From Candidatus Saccharibacteria bacterium RIFCSPHIGHO2_12_FULL_47_16b (GTDB lineage Bacteria; Patescibacteriota; Saccharimonadia; Saccharimonadales; UBA10212): 58,238 bases of DNA. The notes below the pieces were generated by a model. The model saw nothing but the letters and a program-made list of their open reading frames with translations. It ran no database searches and was not told the origin of the DNA. Positions 42,548 to 50,316 of the stretch are shown in pieces; the stretch's first letter is position 1; every line of letters starts with the position of its first letter. Where the stretch lies: positions 1 through 58,238 of the forward strand of contig MGCU01000019.1 of the NCBI GenBank assembly GCA_001790525.1, in the 5' to 3' direction. The translations under genes and the position numbers were made by a program.

Positions 42548-43408
42548 TCATTGGTGCTCGCCTTTTATTTTGCCACCAAGCGTTCGCAGTTCATGTATCG
42601 CCATCTTGGCTTCGGCATGCGATGGCGGTTCGCCGTGCCAATGAAAGTCGTACTCCATAAAATCAATACCTTTGCCCGGAATGGTATGAGCCAAAATCAT
42701 GACCGGCTGGTTGGCCACGGCTTTGGCCATCTGACAGGCATTAATGACGGCTTCAATATCATTACCGTCAATCTCGATGATATACCAGCCAAAAGCTTCC
42801 CATTTACGCTTAAGATTTTCTAGCGGCATAACCGTTTCGGTTGGACCGTCTATCTGAATATTATTGCGATCGGTAATCGCGATGAGATTACTCAACTTAT
42901 ATTTGGCGGCTAGCATGGCCGCTTCCCAAGTATTGCCTTCGTCTTGTTCGCCGTCGCTCATGACCACGTATACAAACCGATGGCTGATCTTATCCATCTT
43001 CAGGGCCAAAGCCATACCGCTGGCTTGGGATAACCCGCAGCCCAAAGGACCACTGGTTGTCTCCATGCCAGGCAGTCGCAAGCGCTCCGGGTGGCCTTGC
43101 AGGCGCGAGCCGAATTTCCTTAAGGTTTGTAACTCTTCCAGCGGAAAATAGCCGGCTCGAGCCATTGCCGCATAACGGACTGGAACGCAATGACCGTTAC
43201 TTAGTATTAAAATGTCGCGATGCGGCCAATCTGGGTTTTTGGGATCATGAGTTAAAACAGAAAAATAAAGGGCTGTAAAAATATCGGCTAGACCTAAGGG
43301 GCCAGCCGAATGGCCGCTACCAGCCCGCTCTAGCATTTTAATAATGTCTTCACGCATTAGTTCGGCAATTTTTTGCAGTTCGGCAGTAGAATATTCCCTC
43401 TGAACCAT
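42548..43408 (-). CDS. Transketolase, N-terminal (thiamine pyrophosphate) subunit
   Basis: A 286-residue protein with the diphosphate-binding half of transketolase: GHSAGPLGLADIFTALYF, PLGCGLSQASGMALALK, and the GDG-like SDGEQDEGNTWEAAMLA followed by DRNNIQIDGPT. The ORF track starts at 43444; I choose the ATG at 43408 because TATAAT lies 10 nt upstream within the motif shared with the CAP gene. Split transketolases are common in archaea and CPR bacteria. Confidence 0.94.
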   Translation of the reverse strand: MVQREYSTAELQKIAELMREDIIKMLERAGSGHSAGPLGLADIFTALYFSVLTHDPKNPDWPHRDILILSNGHCVPVRYAAMARAGYFPLEELQTLRKFGSRLQGHPERLRLPGMETTSGPLGCGLSQASGMALALKMDKISHRFVYVVMSDGEQDEGNTWEAAMLAAKYKLSNLIAITDRNNIQIDGPTETVMPLENLKRKWEAFGWYIIEIDGNDIEAVINACQMAKAVANQPVMILAHTIPGKGIDFMEYDFHWHGEPPSHAEAKMAIHELRTLGGKIKGEHQ

Positions 43409-43424
43409 CTTGCTAATGATTATA
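43406..43424 (-). promoter_or_regulatory. Conserved promoter-start motif of the transketolase gene
   Basis: TATAATCATTAGCAAGATG joins the -10 box to the start codon, one base different from the CAP gene motif at 25084-25102. Confidence 0.65.
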
Positions 43425-43449
43425 CAGAAAAATGCCTGCGGCATTTTTA

Positions 43450-43517
43450 GTCACCAGTCATCAGGCATCAGTCTCTAAGCTAGCGACTTGCGACTAGTGA
43501 CTAGTGACTAGTGACTA
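43450..43517. repeat. Quasi-palindromic GTGACTAG repeat
   Basis: Degenerate AGTCACCAGTC and GACTAGTGACTAGTGACT iterations between rpe and the transketolase promoter, of the same type as in the clpC leader. Confidence 0.7.
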
Positions 43518-43532
43518 CAACCGTTAGGTTGT
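43517..43532 (-). terminator. Small hairpin over the rpe stop codon
   Basis: ACAACC-TAAC-GGTTGT on the minus strand spans the rpe stop. No T-run follows; together with the next quasi-palindrome it may end the transcript. Confidence 0.35.
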
Positions 43533-44168
43533 GCCGGTTTCGTCGGCGATGCGCTGGAGGACTTTAAAGGCTTTAGCTGGGTTGTCGCTATTTTGAATGT
43601 AGCCGCCAACGCTTAGAACATCAACGCCACCATAAACCAATTCGGCCACGGTTTGATCATTCACCCCGCCATCCCAACCGACTTCCACATCCGGCTTGAG
43701 ACTCTTTAGATATTTAACTTTCTCTAACAAGCTAAAATTAGCTCTGCCACCGAAGCTGCCAAAAACACCGCTAAAAATAAGCACATGGTCCAGCCTTGAT
43801 AGAACACTCTCTATCACGGTTGGCGGTGTTGACGCCAAGAGGGCTACGCCAATTTTGGTCTGGTGCTCGGCACAAAGTTCGGCAATATCTTCAAATATTC
43901 CCTCGGCTTCAGCATGAACGATAATCAAATTGGGCCGATGTTTAATTACAGCCGTAGCAGCTTTGAGCGGATAACGGTACATCAAATGAATATCAGCCTT
44001 CATACCGGCCGGCCACCAAGCCTTTGTCGGACTAATGGTTTTGCTCTTGGCGAGATCGCCATCGGTTAAGTCAATTTGTAACCTATGAGCCACATGAGCA
44101 ATTTTTTTTATCTGCCAAGCATAGTCTTCGGTATTGTCTGCTAAAATCGTCGGGCAGATGATCGGCAT
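43524..44168 (-). CDS. rpe: Ribulose-phosphate 3-epimerase
   Basis: Interconverts ribulose-5- and xylulose-5-phosphate. The 214-residue TIM barrel has ICPTILADN at the N-terminus, QIDLTDGDLAK and DIHLMYRYP for metal and substrate, and VGWDGGVNDQTV with the second catalytic Asp. The usual HxD of the metal site is replaced by LTDGD-type residues, a variation seen in divergent members. It is followed by the split transketolase, giving the non-oxidative pentose-phosphate branch. Confidence 0.88.
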   Translation of the reverse strand: MPIICPTILADNTEDYAWQIKKIAHVAHRLQIDLTDGDLAKSKTISPTKAWWPAGMKADIHLMYRYPLKAATAVIKHRPNLIIVHAEAEGIFEDIAELCAEHQTKIGVALLASTPPTVIESVLSRLDHVLIFSGVFGSFGGRANFSLLEKVKYLKSLKPDVEVGWDGGVNDQTVAELVYGGVDVLSVGGYIQNSDNPAKAFKVLQRIADETGTT

Positions 44169-44175
44169 ATGTCGC

Positions 44176-44290
44176 TCCCTTAGTCGCTCCCAAACTCTAA
44201 GTTCGAAATTCTAAATTCTAAGGTTTGAAATTTGGGATTTAGAACTTGGGATTTGTTTAGAAATTCGGACTTAGGAATTAAAATTTGAAA
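44176..44290. repeat. Quasi-palindromic TTCTAAATTC/GAATTTAG repeat
   Basis: Left-side words TTCTAAATTCTAAGG are complementary to right-side GGGATTTAGAA. GAACTTGGGATTTGTTTAG is identical to a 19-nt stretch in the repeat at 47485-47610. Confidence 0.75.
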
Positions 44291-44304
44291 TGACGTAGTC
44301 ATTT

Positions 44305-44796
44305 TTAGGCCTCGTCAAGTTTTTGGTGTCGTCTGATATGGCGCGGTTCGTTTGAAAAAGGTGTTTCTAGCCATGCTTTGATAACTTTTTTCATCTCGTC
44401 AACGCTAACGTAGCTGGCCGCTATAGCAAACATATTGGCATCATTATGTTGACGGCTTTTTTTAATAACTTCGTATGGATCAGTACTGGTCTCACCGCTG
44501 GCGTCAACCGCCTCGATTGGCACAGCCGGGCCATAATAAAGGCCGCAACGGACAGCCTTAATTCGATTAGCAGCCATGGCCTCGGCTTGACCGCTTCGCC
44601 CTAGAATAATGCCAAACTGACATTGGCCGGCAGCTACGGCTTTGGCAGCCGGCATAATAAAATCCGGATAATCGTCGTCCGGATCATACTGTTTTGGTCC
44701 AAAGTCCTCACACTCGTGACCAAGGGACTGTAAATAACTTTTAAGCTCTTTGAGCTGCTCGTAACCAGCATGGTCGGTCGCTAGCGCAATCTTCAT
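44305..44796 (-). CDS. rpiB: Ribose-5-phosphate isomerase B
   Basis: Interconverts ribose-5- and ribulose-5-phosphate. The 163-residue RpiB/LacAB protein has the N-terminal IALATDHAGYEQLKELK, the DYPDF region, and the GRSGQAEAMAANRIKAVRCG loop in which the usual catalytic Cys (GTGIG/C) is replaced by GRSG. The Ser/Gly change could alter specificity. CATAAT lies 6 nt before the ATG. Confidence 0.88.
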   Translation of the reverse strand: MKIALATDHAGYEQLKELKSYLQSLGHECEDFGPKQYDPDDDYPDFIMPAAKAVAAGQCQFGIILGRSGQAEAMAANRIKAVRCGLYYGPAVPIEAVDASGETSTDPYEVIKKSRQHNDANMFAIAASYVSVDEMKKVIKAWLETPFSNEPRHIRRHQKLDEA

Positions 44797-44814
44797 AGTT
44801 TTATTATGACATGC

Positions 44815-46107
44815 CTAGAATTTGTGAAAACCGTCAATGTTGCTTGGTCGGGCGCCCGGGTCTTTAAATTCGTCCTCCGGTGATTTAGGTGGTTCCGGTT
44901 TTGACGGCAAGGGCGCATCTTCGGCCAACGGTTCTTCTTTAACTTCGGCGTCGGGCATGGGCTCGGTCTTTTCTGGCTCGGGCAAAAAATCTTCAGTTTC
45001 CGGAGCCTCCAATAACTCTTCTTCGGTTGCTTTTGCTTCTGGCTCGTCCGCTACCTTAGCTGGCTTATCTTCGTCGGCCGCAGCTTCGGCAGAATCCCCG
45101 CCAAGCGTTTTGGCGGCATCGGCCGCAACTTCAACTAATCGGTTGGAGTAGCCCCACTCGTTGTCATACCAGGCTACTACTTTTAGCAAGTTGCTGCCAA
45201 CGACATCTGTCAATCCTAGATCGACGATAGCTGAATGGCTGTTGCCGATAAAATCGCTACTAACTAGCGGCTCTTCGGTGACGGCTAAAATCCCTTGATA
45301 GTACGGGTCGGCGGCGGCTTTTTTGAAGGCTTCATTAACCTCTTCTTTAGTAACGTCACGCTTGGTGACTATGACAAAGTCGGCCAATGAAACAACTGGC
45401 GTAGGCACTCTGATAGCCAGACCATTAAAGATACCCTGCATTTCTGGAATGGCCTCGGCTACAGCTTTGCTGGCACCAGTAGTTGTCGGCACAATGTTGG
45501 TGGCCGCATTCCGCGCACGGCGCAGATCCTTGTGCGGTGCATCTTGAAGTCGTTGATCGGCAGTGTAGCTATGGATGGTCGTCATCATGGCCTTTTCAAT
45601 GCCAAAACTCTCTTCTATCACGGCTATAACTGGAGTTATACAATTGGTAGTACAGCTGCCGTTGTCGATGACATCGCTGGCGCCCTCAAGCTTATCCTCG
45701 TTGACACCTAGAACAATGGTGGTCGCGCCTTCGCCTTTGGCCGGGGCCGAAATTATAACTTTCTTAGCTCCAGCCTCAATGTGAGCTTTGGCTTTCTCGG
45801 GGTCCACAAATAGACCAGTTGATTCAATGACGACAGCTACTCCCAGATCTTTCCAAGGCAGTTTAGACGGCTCCTTTTCGGCCAGCACTCGAATTGATTG
45901 ACCGTCAACAATGATGTTCTGGTCGTCAAAGCTAACCTCACGCTGATATTCGCCGTAGTTGCTGTCGTGCTTGAGCAGATGGGCTAAAGTCTTGGTGTCG
46001 GTAATATCATTGATGGCCGCTACTTCAATATCATCGCGTTCAAAAGCTATCTTAAAGGCACAACGACCGACTCGGCCAAAGCCATTAATACCAATTTTGG
46101 TCTTCAT
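44815..46107 (-). CDS. gapA: Glyceraldehyde-3-phosphate dehydrogenase with acidic tail
   Basis: Oxidises glyceraldehyde-3-phosphate to 1,3-bisphosphoglycerate. The first ~335 residues are canonical: INGFGRVGRCAFKIAF for NAD, the active site NGSCTTNCITPV near 151 (usually ASCTTNC), and WYDNEWGYSNRLVE. About 95 further residues form a Pro/Glu/Ala-rich acidic tail not found in ordinary GAPDH. Translation is probably controlled by the structured uORF leader just upstream. Confidence 0.96.
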   Translation of the reverse strand: MKTKIGINGFGRVGRCAFKIAFERDDIEVAAINDITDTKTLAHLLKHDSNYGEYQREVSFDDQNIIVDGQSIRVLAEKEPSKLPWKDLGVAVVIESTGLFVDPEKAKAHIEAGAKKVIISAPAKGEGATTIVLGVNEDKLEGASDVIDNGSCTTNCITPVIAVIEESFGIEKAMMTTIHSYTADQRLQDAPHKDLRRARNAATNIVPTTTGASKAVAEAIPEMQGIFNGLAIRVPTPVVSLADFVIVTKRDVTKEEVNEAFKKAAADPYYQGILAVTEEPLVSSDFIGNSHSAIVDLGLTDVVGSNLLKVVAWYDNEWGYSNRLVEVAADAAKTLGGDSAEAAADEDKPAKVADEPEAKATEEELLEAPETEDFLPEPEKTEPMPDAEVKEEPLAEDAPLPSKPEPPKSPEDEFKDPGARPSNIDGFHKF

Positions 46108-46325
46108 CCCGATTAGACCTCAGCCTTCATCATCATAATTAGTTTTACATTGAAGTTAATCACGTTTTCTGGTGCCAATAAACAACCGCCAGCTTTTAGG
46201 TGAGGTCTAACGGGATAAACCCCGTTAGAAATCTGATTCGCAGTTAGCGAATCAGAAATTTTCGCAAGAAAGTCATTTCTAATCGGGGTCATCGGTGCCC
46301 ACTTTTATCATGTGGCTTGATTATA
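46108..46325 (-). promoter_or_regulatory. gapA promoter and bistable leader, copy 2
   Basis: TTGGCA (46344-46349) and TATAAT (46320-46325), 18 nt apart, start the leader. ACCCCGATTAGAAAT pairs with ATTTCTAACGGGGT around a perfect CTGATTCGC/GCGAATCAG hairpin. CCCGTTAGACCTCA pairs with TGAGGTCTAATCGGG over the GAGGT site of gapA. TCTAACGGG/CCCGTTAGA and CCCGATTAGA/TCTAATCGGG are perfect alternative pairings. Confidence 0.75.
46113..46292 (-). CDS. Leader peptide (uORF) of gapA, 59 aa
   Basis: A frame just below the ORF-track limit: MTPIRNDFLAKISDSLTANQ and onward, through VYPVRP, to MMMKAEV and TAA. It stops 5 nt before the gapA ATG, the same spacing as copy 1. The middle is longer than in copy 1 by a multiple of three, so the frame is kept. 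Only a weak Shine-Dalgarno site precedes it. It overlaps stems of the leader RNA. Confidence 0.55.
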   Translation of the reverse strand: MTPIRNDFLAKISDSLTANQISNGVYPVRPHLKAGGCLLAPENVINFNVKLIMMMKAEV

Positions 46326-46357
46326 TACTGCTTAAGTTGCGCCTGCCAAGATTTTTG

Positions 46358-46948
46358 TTAGCGATCAACTTCTTGACCGTCAAATTCCGGTAGATTTTTT
46401 AGCTCGCCCAAGGAATTAACATTCTCAAATATCTCTTTAGAAGATTTAAGAAAGCCTGCCCCGCTTTGCACCAGACTTTTAAGCTCATCAAAGCTAACCA
46501 AACGAACAGTGATTTTCTCGCCGGAATCCAGTTTTGGTTCAGTCTTTTTCTGCCCGTCCAAGGCTAAATAAAAATAAACAAACCATTCCAGTTTAACGTG
46601 CGGCTGATAAACGTAAACCAGTCGCCAGTCACTAAATTGATAGCCGGTTTCTTCTTTGACTTCGCGCTTGGTAGCCTCGAGTGTTGAGCTATCGGACTCA
46701 TCAACTCGGCCGGCCGGAAAAGCCACTCTTTCACCAACATTGGGCTGTTCATAATCAATTACTAAAATTCGATCTTCAACAATGCAAATAGCGATGACTG
46801 TGTCCGGCCGTTTGAGCATTTCGAATGTTGCACTGCTGCCGTCAAACATTTTCTGCGGCCATTGATAAACATCAAAAATCTGACCGGCAAATACTTGCTT
46901 GGCCTGCTTCGGAATAAGCACGGCATCTTTAGGCGCGGTTTTTTTCAT
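46358..46948 (-). CDS. NUDIX hydrolase (ADP-ribose pyrophosphatase-like)
   Basis: A 196-residue NUDIX protein. The box reads GRVDESDSSTLEATKREVKE then ETGY, with one extra residue between the Gly and the REVKEE core compared with the consensus. The VIAICIVEDRILVIDYEQPNVGERVAFPAG lead resembles ADP-ribose/nucleotide-sugar pyrophosphatases. It starts 4 nt after the pyrophosphatase gene ends and is followed by the gapA leader. Confidence 0.88.
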   Translation of the reverse strand: MKKTAPKDAVLIPKQAKQVFAGQIFDVYQWPQKMFDGSSATFEMLKRPDTVIAICIVEDRILVIDYEQPNVGERVAFPAGRVDESDSSTLEATKREVKEETGYQFSDWRLVYVYQPHVKLEWFVYFYLALDGQKKTEPKLDSGEKITVRLVSFDELKSLVQSGAGFLKSSKEIFENVNSLGELKNLPEFDGQEVDR

Positions 46949-46951
46949 CGA

Positions 46952-47482
46952 TTAGGTCTTAGCGCGTTCAATGCACTCGGCGATGATTTTTTTAGCTTCT
47001 TCAACATTACCCCAACCTAAAACCTTAGCCTTACCCGGCACGTAAAGATCTTTGTAGTGATTGAAGTGATGTTCGACCTTTTCTTTCCATCGTTTGGGCA
47101 AATCATCAAGTGTTTTAATAGCATCACCACTGTTTCTATCATCGGCCGGCACGACGACAATTTTGTGATCCATGCCCTTCTCATCTTGAAAGTTCAAAAT
47201 ACCAATAATTCTAGCCTCCAACCAAACGCCTGTTTCCAGAGCATTTTTAGTCACGATTAAGCTGTCAAGTTCATCACCATCTTCATCGAGTGTCTGTGGG
47301 ATAAAACCGTAGTTGGCCGGTTTTGGAAAAATCGAAGGTTCAACCCGGTCTAAGACAAAAGCGGCGCGCTCACGGTCCCACTCGATTTTATTGGTTGAGC
47401 CCTTAGGAATTTCTACGACGGTATTCACCAAGCCTTGCTGGTAATCGCCGGGTTCCAAAACCTTGTTAAAATCAGGCATCAA
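46952..47482 (-). CDS. ppa: Inorganic pyrophosphatase
   Basis: Hydrolyses pyrophosphate to drive biosynthesis. The 176-residue family I enzyme has VVEIPKGSTNKIEWD, YGFIPQTLDEDGDELDSLIV with the metal-binding Asp cluster, and DEKGMDHKIVVVPADD, with KDLYVPGKAKVLGWGN-type C-terminus. All expected acidic ligands are present. It heads a two-gene unit with the NUDIX gene. Confidence 0.95.
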   Translation of the reverse strand: MMPDFNKVLEPGDYQQGLVNTVVEIPKGSTNKIEWDRERAAFVLDRVEPSIFPKPANYGFIPQTLDEDGDELDSLIVTKNALETGVWLEARIIGILNFQDEKGMDHKIVVVPADDRNSGDAIKTLDDLPKRWKEKVEHHFNHYKDLYVPGKAKVLGWGNVEEAKKIIAECIERAKT

Positions 47483-47484
47483 GT

Positions 47485-47610
47485 ACTCCTTTTAGTCGCT
47501 TCAAGCACGAAGCTCGAAGTTCTAAACTCTAAACCTTGTAATCTAGAATTTGGAACTTGGGATTTGTTTAGGTTTTCGGATTTAGAATTTAGAGTTTGCA
47601 TATTTCACTA
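47485..47610. repeat. Quasi-palindromic TTCTAAACTC/GAATTTAGAG repeat
   Basis: The left half (GAAGTTCTAAACTCTAAACC) is complementary to the right half (TTTAGAATTTAGAGTTTG). Shares GAACTTGGGATTTGTTTAG with the repeat at 44176. It separates ppa from the divergent phosphodiesterase. Confidence 0.75.
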
Positions 47611-47633
47611 CTCATTATTGTACTATAAGAAAT

Positions 47634-48341
47634 ATGTTAGTTATCGGTCACCGCGGCGCCCGCGGTCTTTTTATCGAAAACAGCTTAGATTTGTTCAGAG
47701 CAGCTCTGGAGTCAGGCGCAGACATAATTGAATTCGACATTCAGGCCACCAATGATGATCATTTAATAGTCTGCCATAGTATGGGTTCTCCAAAGAAAGT
47801 TTTTGGAATCACTCGACCGATTGATGATTTATCATGGAGAGAATTACAAAAATATAAAAACAAAGACGGCGAGCAAATACCTATTTTTGATGAAGTTATG
47901 GATGTAATTGGCAAAAAACAGGTGATGGTCGATATAAAAAATCTCGGCGCAGCTAACATATTTGTCGAAGCCCTAAAAAACAAAGGCTATAAAAATGTTT
48001 GGCTGGTAAATTCATTACTGCCTGAAGCTCTGGCAATAGTTAAAAAAAGTTATCCGAATCTCAATTTGTCTCTTCAAGCGTACAAACGTCCATTTAAAAC
48101 GATTCGGCTGGCTAAAAAGATGGGGCTATCCCACATCGGCTTAGTTTTATATTTACTTAACCCTCTAACGTACTGGGTAGCTAGAAGACTGGGTTTACAA
48201 ATTTTGGTTTATCAAAATTATGCTTCGTTTCTACTAACTTGGCCTTGGTTTGTTAGGATTTTAATTTTCTTATATCCCAACATCGATGTAATTACTGACC
48301 GTCCGGATAAACTAGCTCTGCTAAGCGAGAAGTCTCAATAA
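47634..48341 (+). CDS. Glycerophosphodiester phosphodiesterase family protein
   Basis: A 235-residue GDPD TIM barrel. GHRGARGLFIENSLDLFRAA at the N-terminus carries the catalytic His, IIEFDIQATNDDHLIVCHS the metal Glu-x-Asp and second His. The domain is complete but short, with no signal peptide, so it is probably cytoplasmic. TACTAT lies 7 nt before the ATG. Its stop overlaps the convergent trxB stop by 7 nt. Confidence 0.92.
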   Translation: MLVIGHRGARGLFIENSLDLFRAALESGADIIEFDIQATNDDHLIVCHSMGSPKKVFGITRPIDDLSWRELQKYKNKDGEQIPIFDEVMDVIGKKQVMVDIKNLGAANIFVEALKNKGYKNVWLVNSLLPEALAIVKKSYPNLNLSLQAYKRPFKTIRLAKKMGLSHIGLVLYLLNPLTYWVARRLGLQILVYQNYASFLLTWPWFVRILIFLYPNIDVITDRPDKLALLSEKSQ

Positions 48342-49312
48342 AGCGTTGGGTGGCCGACGACTTCCGGCATTGGGCCGCGCTTCATCGCGTCTAAATACTC
48401 CCGAATCATCAGCGCCGCCGTGGCGCCCTCGCCGCTAGCACTGGCAATTTGCAAGGTCGCGCCGGAGCGGACATCGCCGGCTGCGAACACGCCGCGTATC
48501 TTGGTCATCAAATGCTGATCCGTCTTAATAAAGCCTCGCTCGTCAAGTTCGATATCGGTGTCTTTAAGAAAGTCTGTGTTAGGTTTCAACCCCACAAAAA
48601 CAAATACCCCGTCAGTCGGAAACTCAACTTTTTGACCGGTTTTGCTATCCGCCCCAATTACTTTGGTAACTTTGCCGTCCTCGCCAACAATTTCATCGGT
48701 GGTGACGCCTAAATGAATAGTAATTTTATCCTTGTGTTTTTCCAGCTCTTTGATAAGGACATCACTGGCTTTGAGCGTACTACGCACCAACATATCGATG
48801 TGACTGGCGAACCGCATTAAAAACAGAGATTCCTGGGCGGCCGAATTACCGCCGCCAACTACCACCAGTTTTTTGTCCCGATAAAAAGCACCGTCGCAGG
48901 TAGCACAATAGTGGACGCCGCGAGCATAGTATTCTTGCTCGCCCGGCACATTAACTTTTTTATAATCACTACCGGTTGTAATTAAAACCGTCTTGGCGTA
49001 AATGTTGCCACTGGTGGTGGCTAATTTCTTAAGCTCGCCTTCATCATGGATGGATAAAACTTCGCCAAGCTCAATCTTGGCACCAAAGCGTTCGGCCTGC
49101 AGACGCATTTGATCGGCCAGTTCCAGCCCAGCCACGCCTTTGGCGAAGCCAGGGTAGTTATCAACCCACTCGGTGACGGCCGCCAGCCCGCCAATGGCGC
49201 CTTTCTCAAATAATACTGTATCAATGTCCTCACGTGATGTATAAAGCGCTGCCGAGAGGGCAGCTGGTCCAGCGCCGATTATAACTAAATCATGAACTAC
49301 TTTATTTACCAT
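48335..49312 (-). CDS. trxB: Thioredoxin reductase
   Basis: An FAD/NADPH enzyme that reduces thioredoxin or a glutaredoxin-like protein. The 325-residue protein has GAGPAALSAALYTSRE for FAD, the redox pair CATC in HYCATCDGAFYRD (136-139), VVGGGNSAAQESLFL for NADPH and GVFAAGDVRSG near the C-terminus. The next upstream gene on the same strand encodes a CxxC glutaredoxin-like protein that may be its partner. Confidence 0.95.
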   Translation of the reverse strand: MVNKVVHDLVIIGAGPAALSAALYTSREDIDTVLFEKGAIGGLAAVTEWVDNYPGFAKGVAGLELADQMRLQAERFGAKIELGEVLSIHDEGELKKLATTSGNIYAKTVLITTGSDYKKVNVPGEQEYYARGVHYCATCDGAFYRDKKLVVVGGGNSAAQESLFLMRFASHIDMLVRSTLKASDVLIKELEKHKDKITIHLGVTTDEIVGEDGKVTKVIGADSKTGQKVEFPTDGVFVFVGLKPNTDFLKDTDIELDERGFIKTDQHLMTKIRGVFAAGDVRSGATLQIASASGEGATAALMIREYLDAMKRGPMPEVVGHPTLY

Positions 49313-49315
49313 TAA

Positions 49316-49410
49316 GCATTTCCCAATTCACAATTATTTATCATTGTACATTTACCAAGACAGTTTTTGAAAATGCCAAATGAAAAATAATTAGGCAAAT
49401 GAAAAATTTT
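49316..49410. repeat. Quasi-palindromic CATTTCCCAATT repeat upstream of trxB
   Basis: CATTTCCCAATTCACAATTA on the left is complementary to AATAATTAGGCAAATG on the right. It is the same word family as in the nusA leader. Confidence 0.7.
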
Positions 49411-49412
49411 TT

Positions 49413-49661
49413 CTAGGTTACCGCTGGAGCAAGTTGGGTTAGATTGTAACCAACTACAACCTGCTGGCTGTCATCCTGTTGAGTCACTACTGTAATTGGC
49501 ACGGTCAATGAACCACTAATTTGCAATGCCTCGGCTTGACGTTCAGGGTGCTGCTCCAAATTGACGATTTCATATTTGAGCGACTTGGAGTCTAAATAAC
49601 GCTCCACCATGCCACAGTAAGAGCAGGTGTTAGTAGTATAGATAATGATTTTTTTGGGCAT
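49413..49661 (-). CDS. Glutaredoxin-like protein (CSYC)
   Basis: An 82-residue thioredoxin-fold protein with CSYC at 13-16 right after strand 1 (IIIYTTNT) and the cis-Pro region LTVPITVV. It resembles NrdH/Grx-type thiol carriers. With trxB downstream on the same strand it could form a short disulfide-reduction system, since no thioredoxin gene is in the window. AAGGA precedes the ATG; TTGCAT and TAATAT 17 nt apart form a likely promoter. Confidence 0.88.
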   Translation of the reverse strand: MPKKIIIYTTNTCSYCGMVERYLDSKSLKYEIVNLEQHPERQAEALQISGSLTVPITVVTQQDDSQQVVVGYNLTQLAPAVT

Positions 49662-49775
49662 TGCTTATTTCCTTTTTTGTTAACTTTGCTTAGTCTGCCC
49701 ATTGATATTAAATGGTGGCTGGCTAAAATGCAATAGCCCTATATATTGTGGTTTTTGCACCAGAATTCCACAATT

Positions 49776-50312
49776 TTAATTACTGACGTTAAGTAGCGAA
49801 ACCGTAAAAACTAAATCAGAATTCGGTGGTATTCCAGTAGTCCCCTGCTCGCCATAGCCGAGGTCTGAAGGAATCAATATTTGGCGCGTACCGCCAACCT
49901 TCATACCGATAATGCCTTGCCGAAAACCAGGTATGACTTCATTCAGATTAAATGCAGCTGGCTGGTCTGTGTCTAGGGAAGTGTCAAAAATGATTCCGTT
50001 GCTAGCTAAAGCGCCAATATATTGAACTATAACGTTTGAATTCTCCGCCGCGGTTTGGCCATCACCGACGGTTTTATCCGTGGCTTGTAGTTCGCTGACA
50101 TCGCCGACAGGCGTAAATTCCGGCATTGTTGTGCCTTTGAGTTTGGGGGTTTGATTAGTCTTCGAATTATTGTCCTTGGGATTAGTGGCTTGAAAAAAAC
50201 CAATTACACCAACGCCAAGTCCGGTCACAAGGAACGTCACGGCTATGAATATCCAACCGGCACGTTTAAAAAAACTTTTGGTTAATCTTATTCGAAAATT
50301 CGGTAGCATCAT
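49776..50312 (-). CDS. Membrane-anchored FKBP-type peptidyl-prolyl isomerase
   Basis: A 178-residue protein with one N-terminal membrane segment (about 17-39), a short linker and one FKBP domain: NVIVQYIGALASNGIIFDTS, VIPGFRQGIIGMKVGGTRQI and IPSDLGYGEQGTTGIPPNSD. It should help fold exported proteins. It starts 4 nt after pheT ends, and the two may share a transcript. A TTGTGG/CCACAA hairpin follows the stop. Confidence 0.93.
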   Translation of the reverse strand: MMLPNFRIRLTKSFFKRAGWIFIAVTFLVTGLGVGVIGFFQATNPKDNNSKTNQTPKLKGTTMPEFTPVGDVSELQATDKTVGDGQTAAENSNVIVQYIGALASNGIIFDTSLDTDQPAAFNLNEVIPGFRQGIIGMKVGGTRQILIPSDLGYGEQGTTGIPPNSDLVFTVSLLNVSN

Positions 50313-50316
50313 TTTG

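Noticed and set aside
43450-43517. CRISPR array
   Set aside because: The GTGACTAG iterations have no regular spacers, and no cas genes are present.
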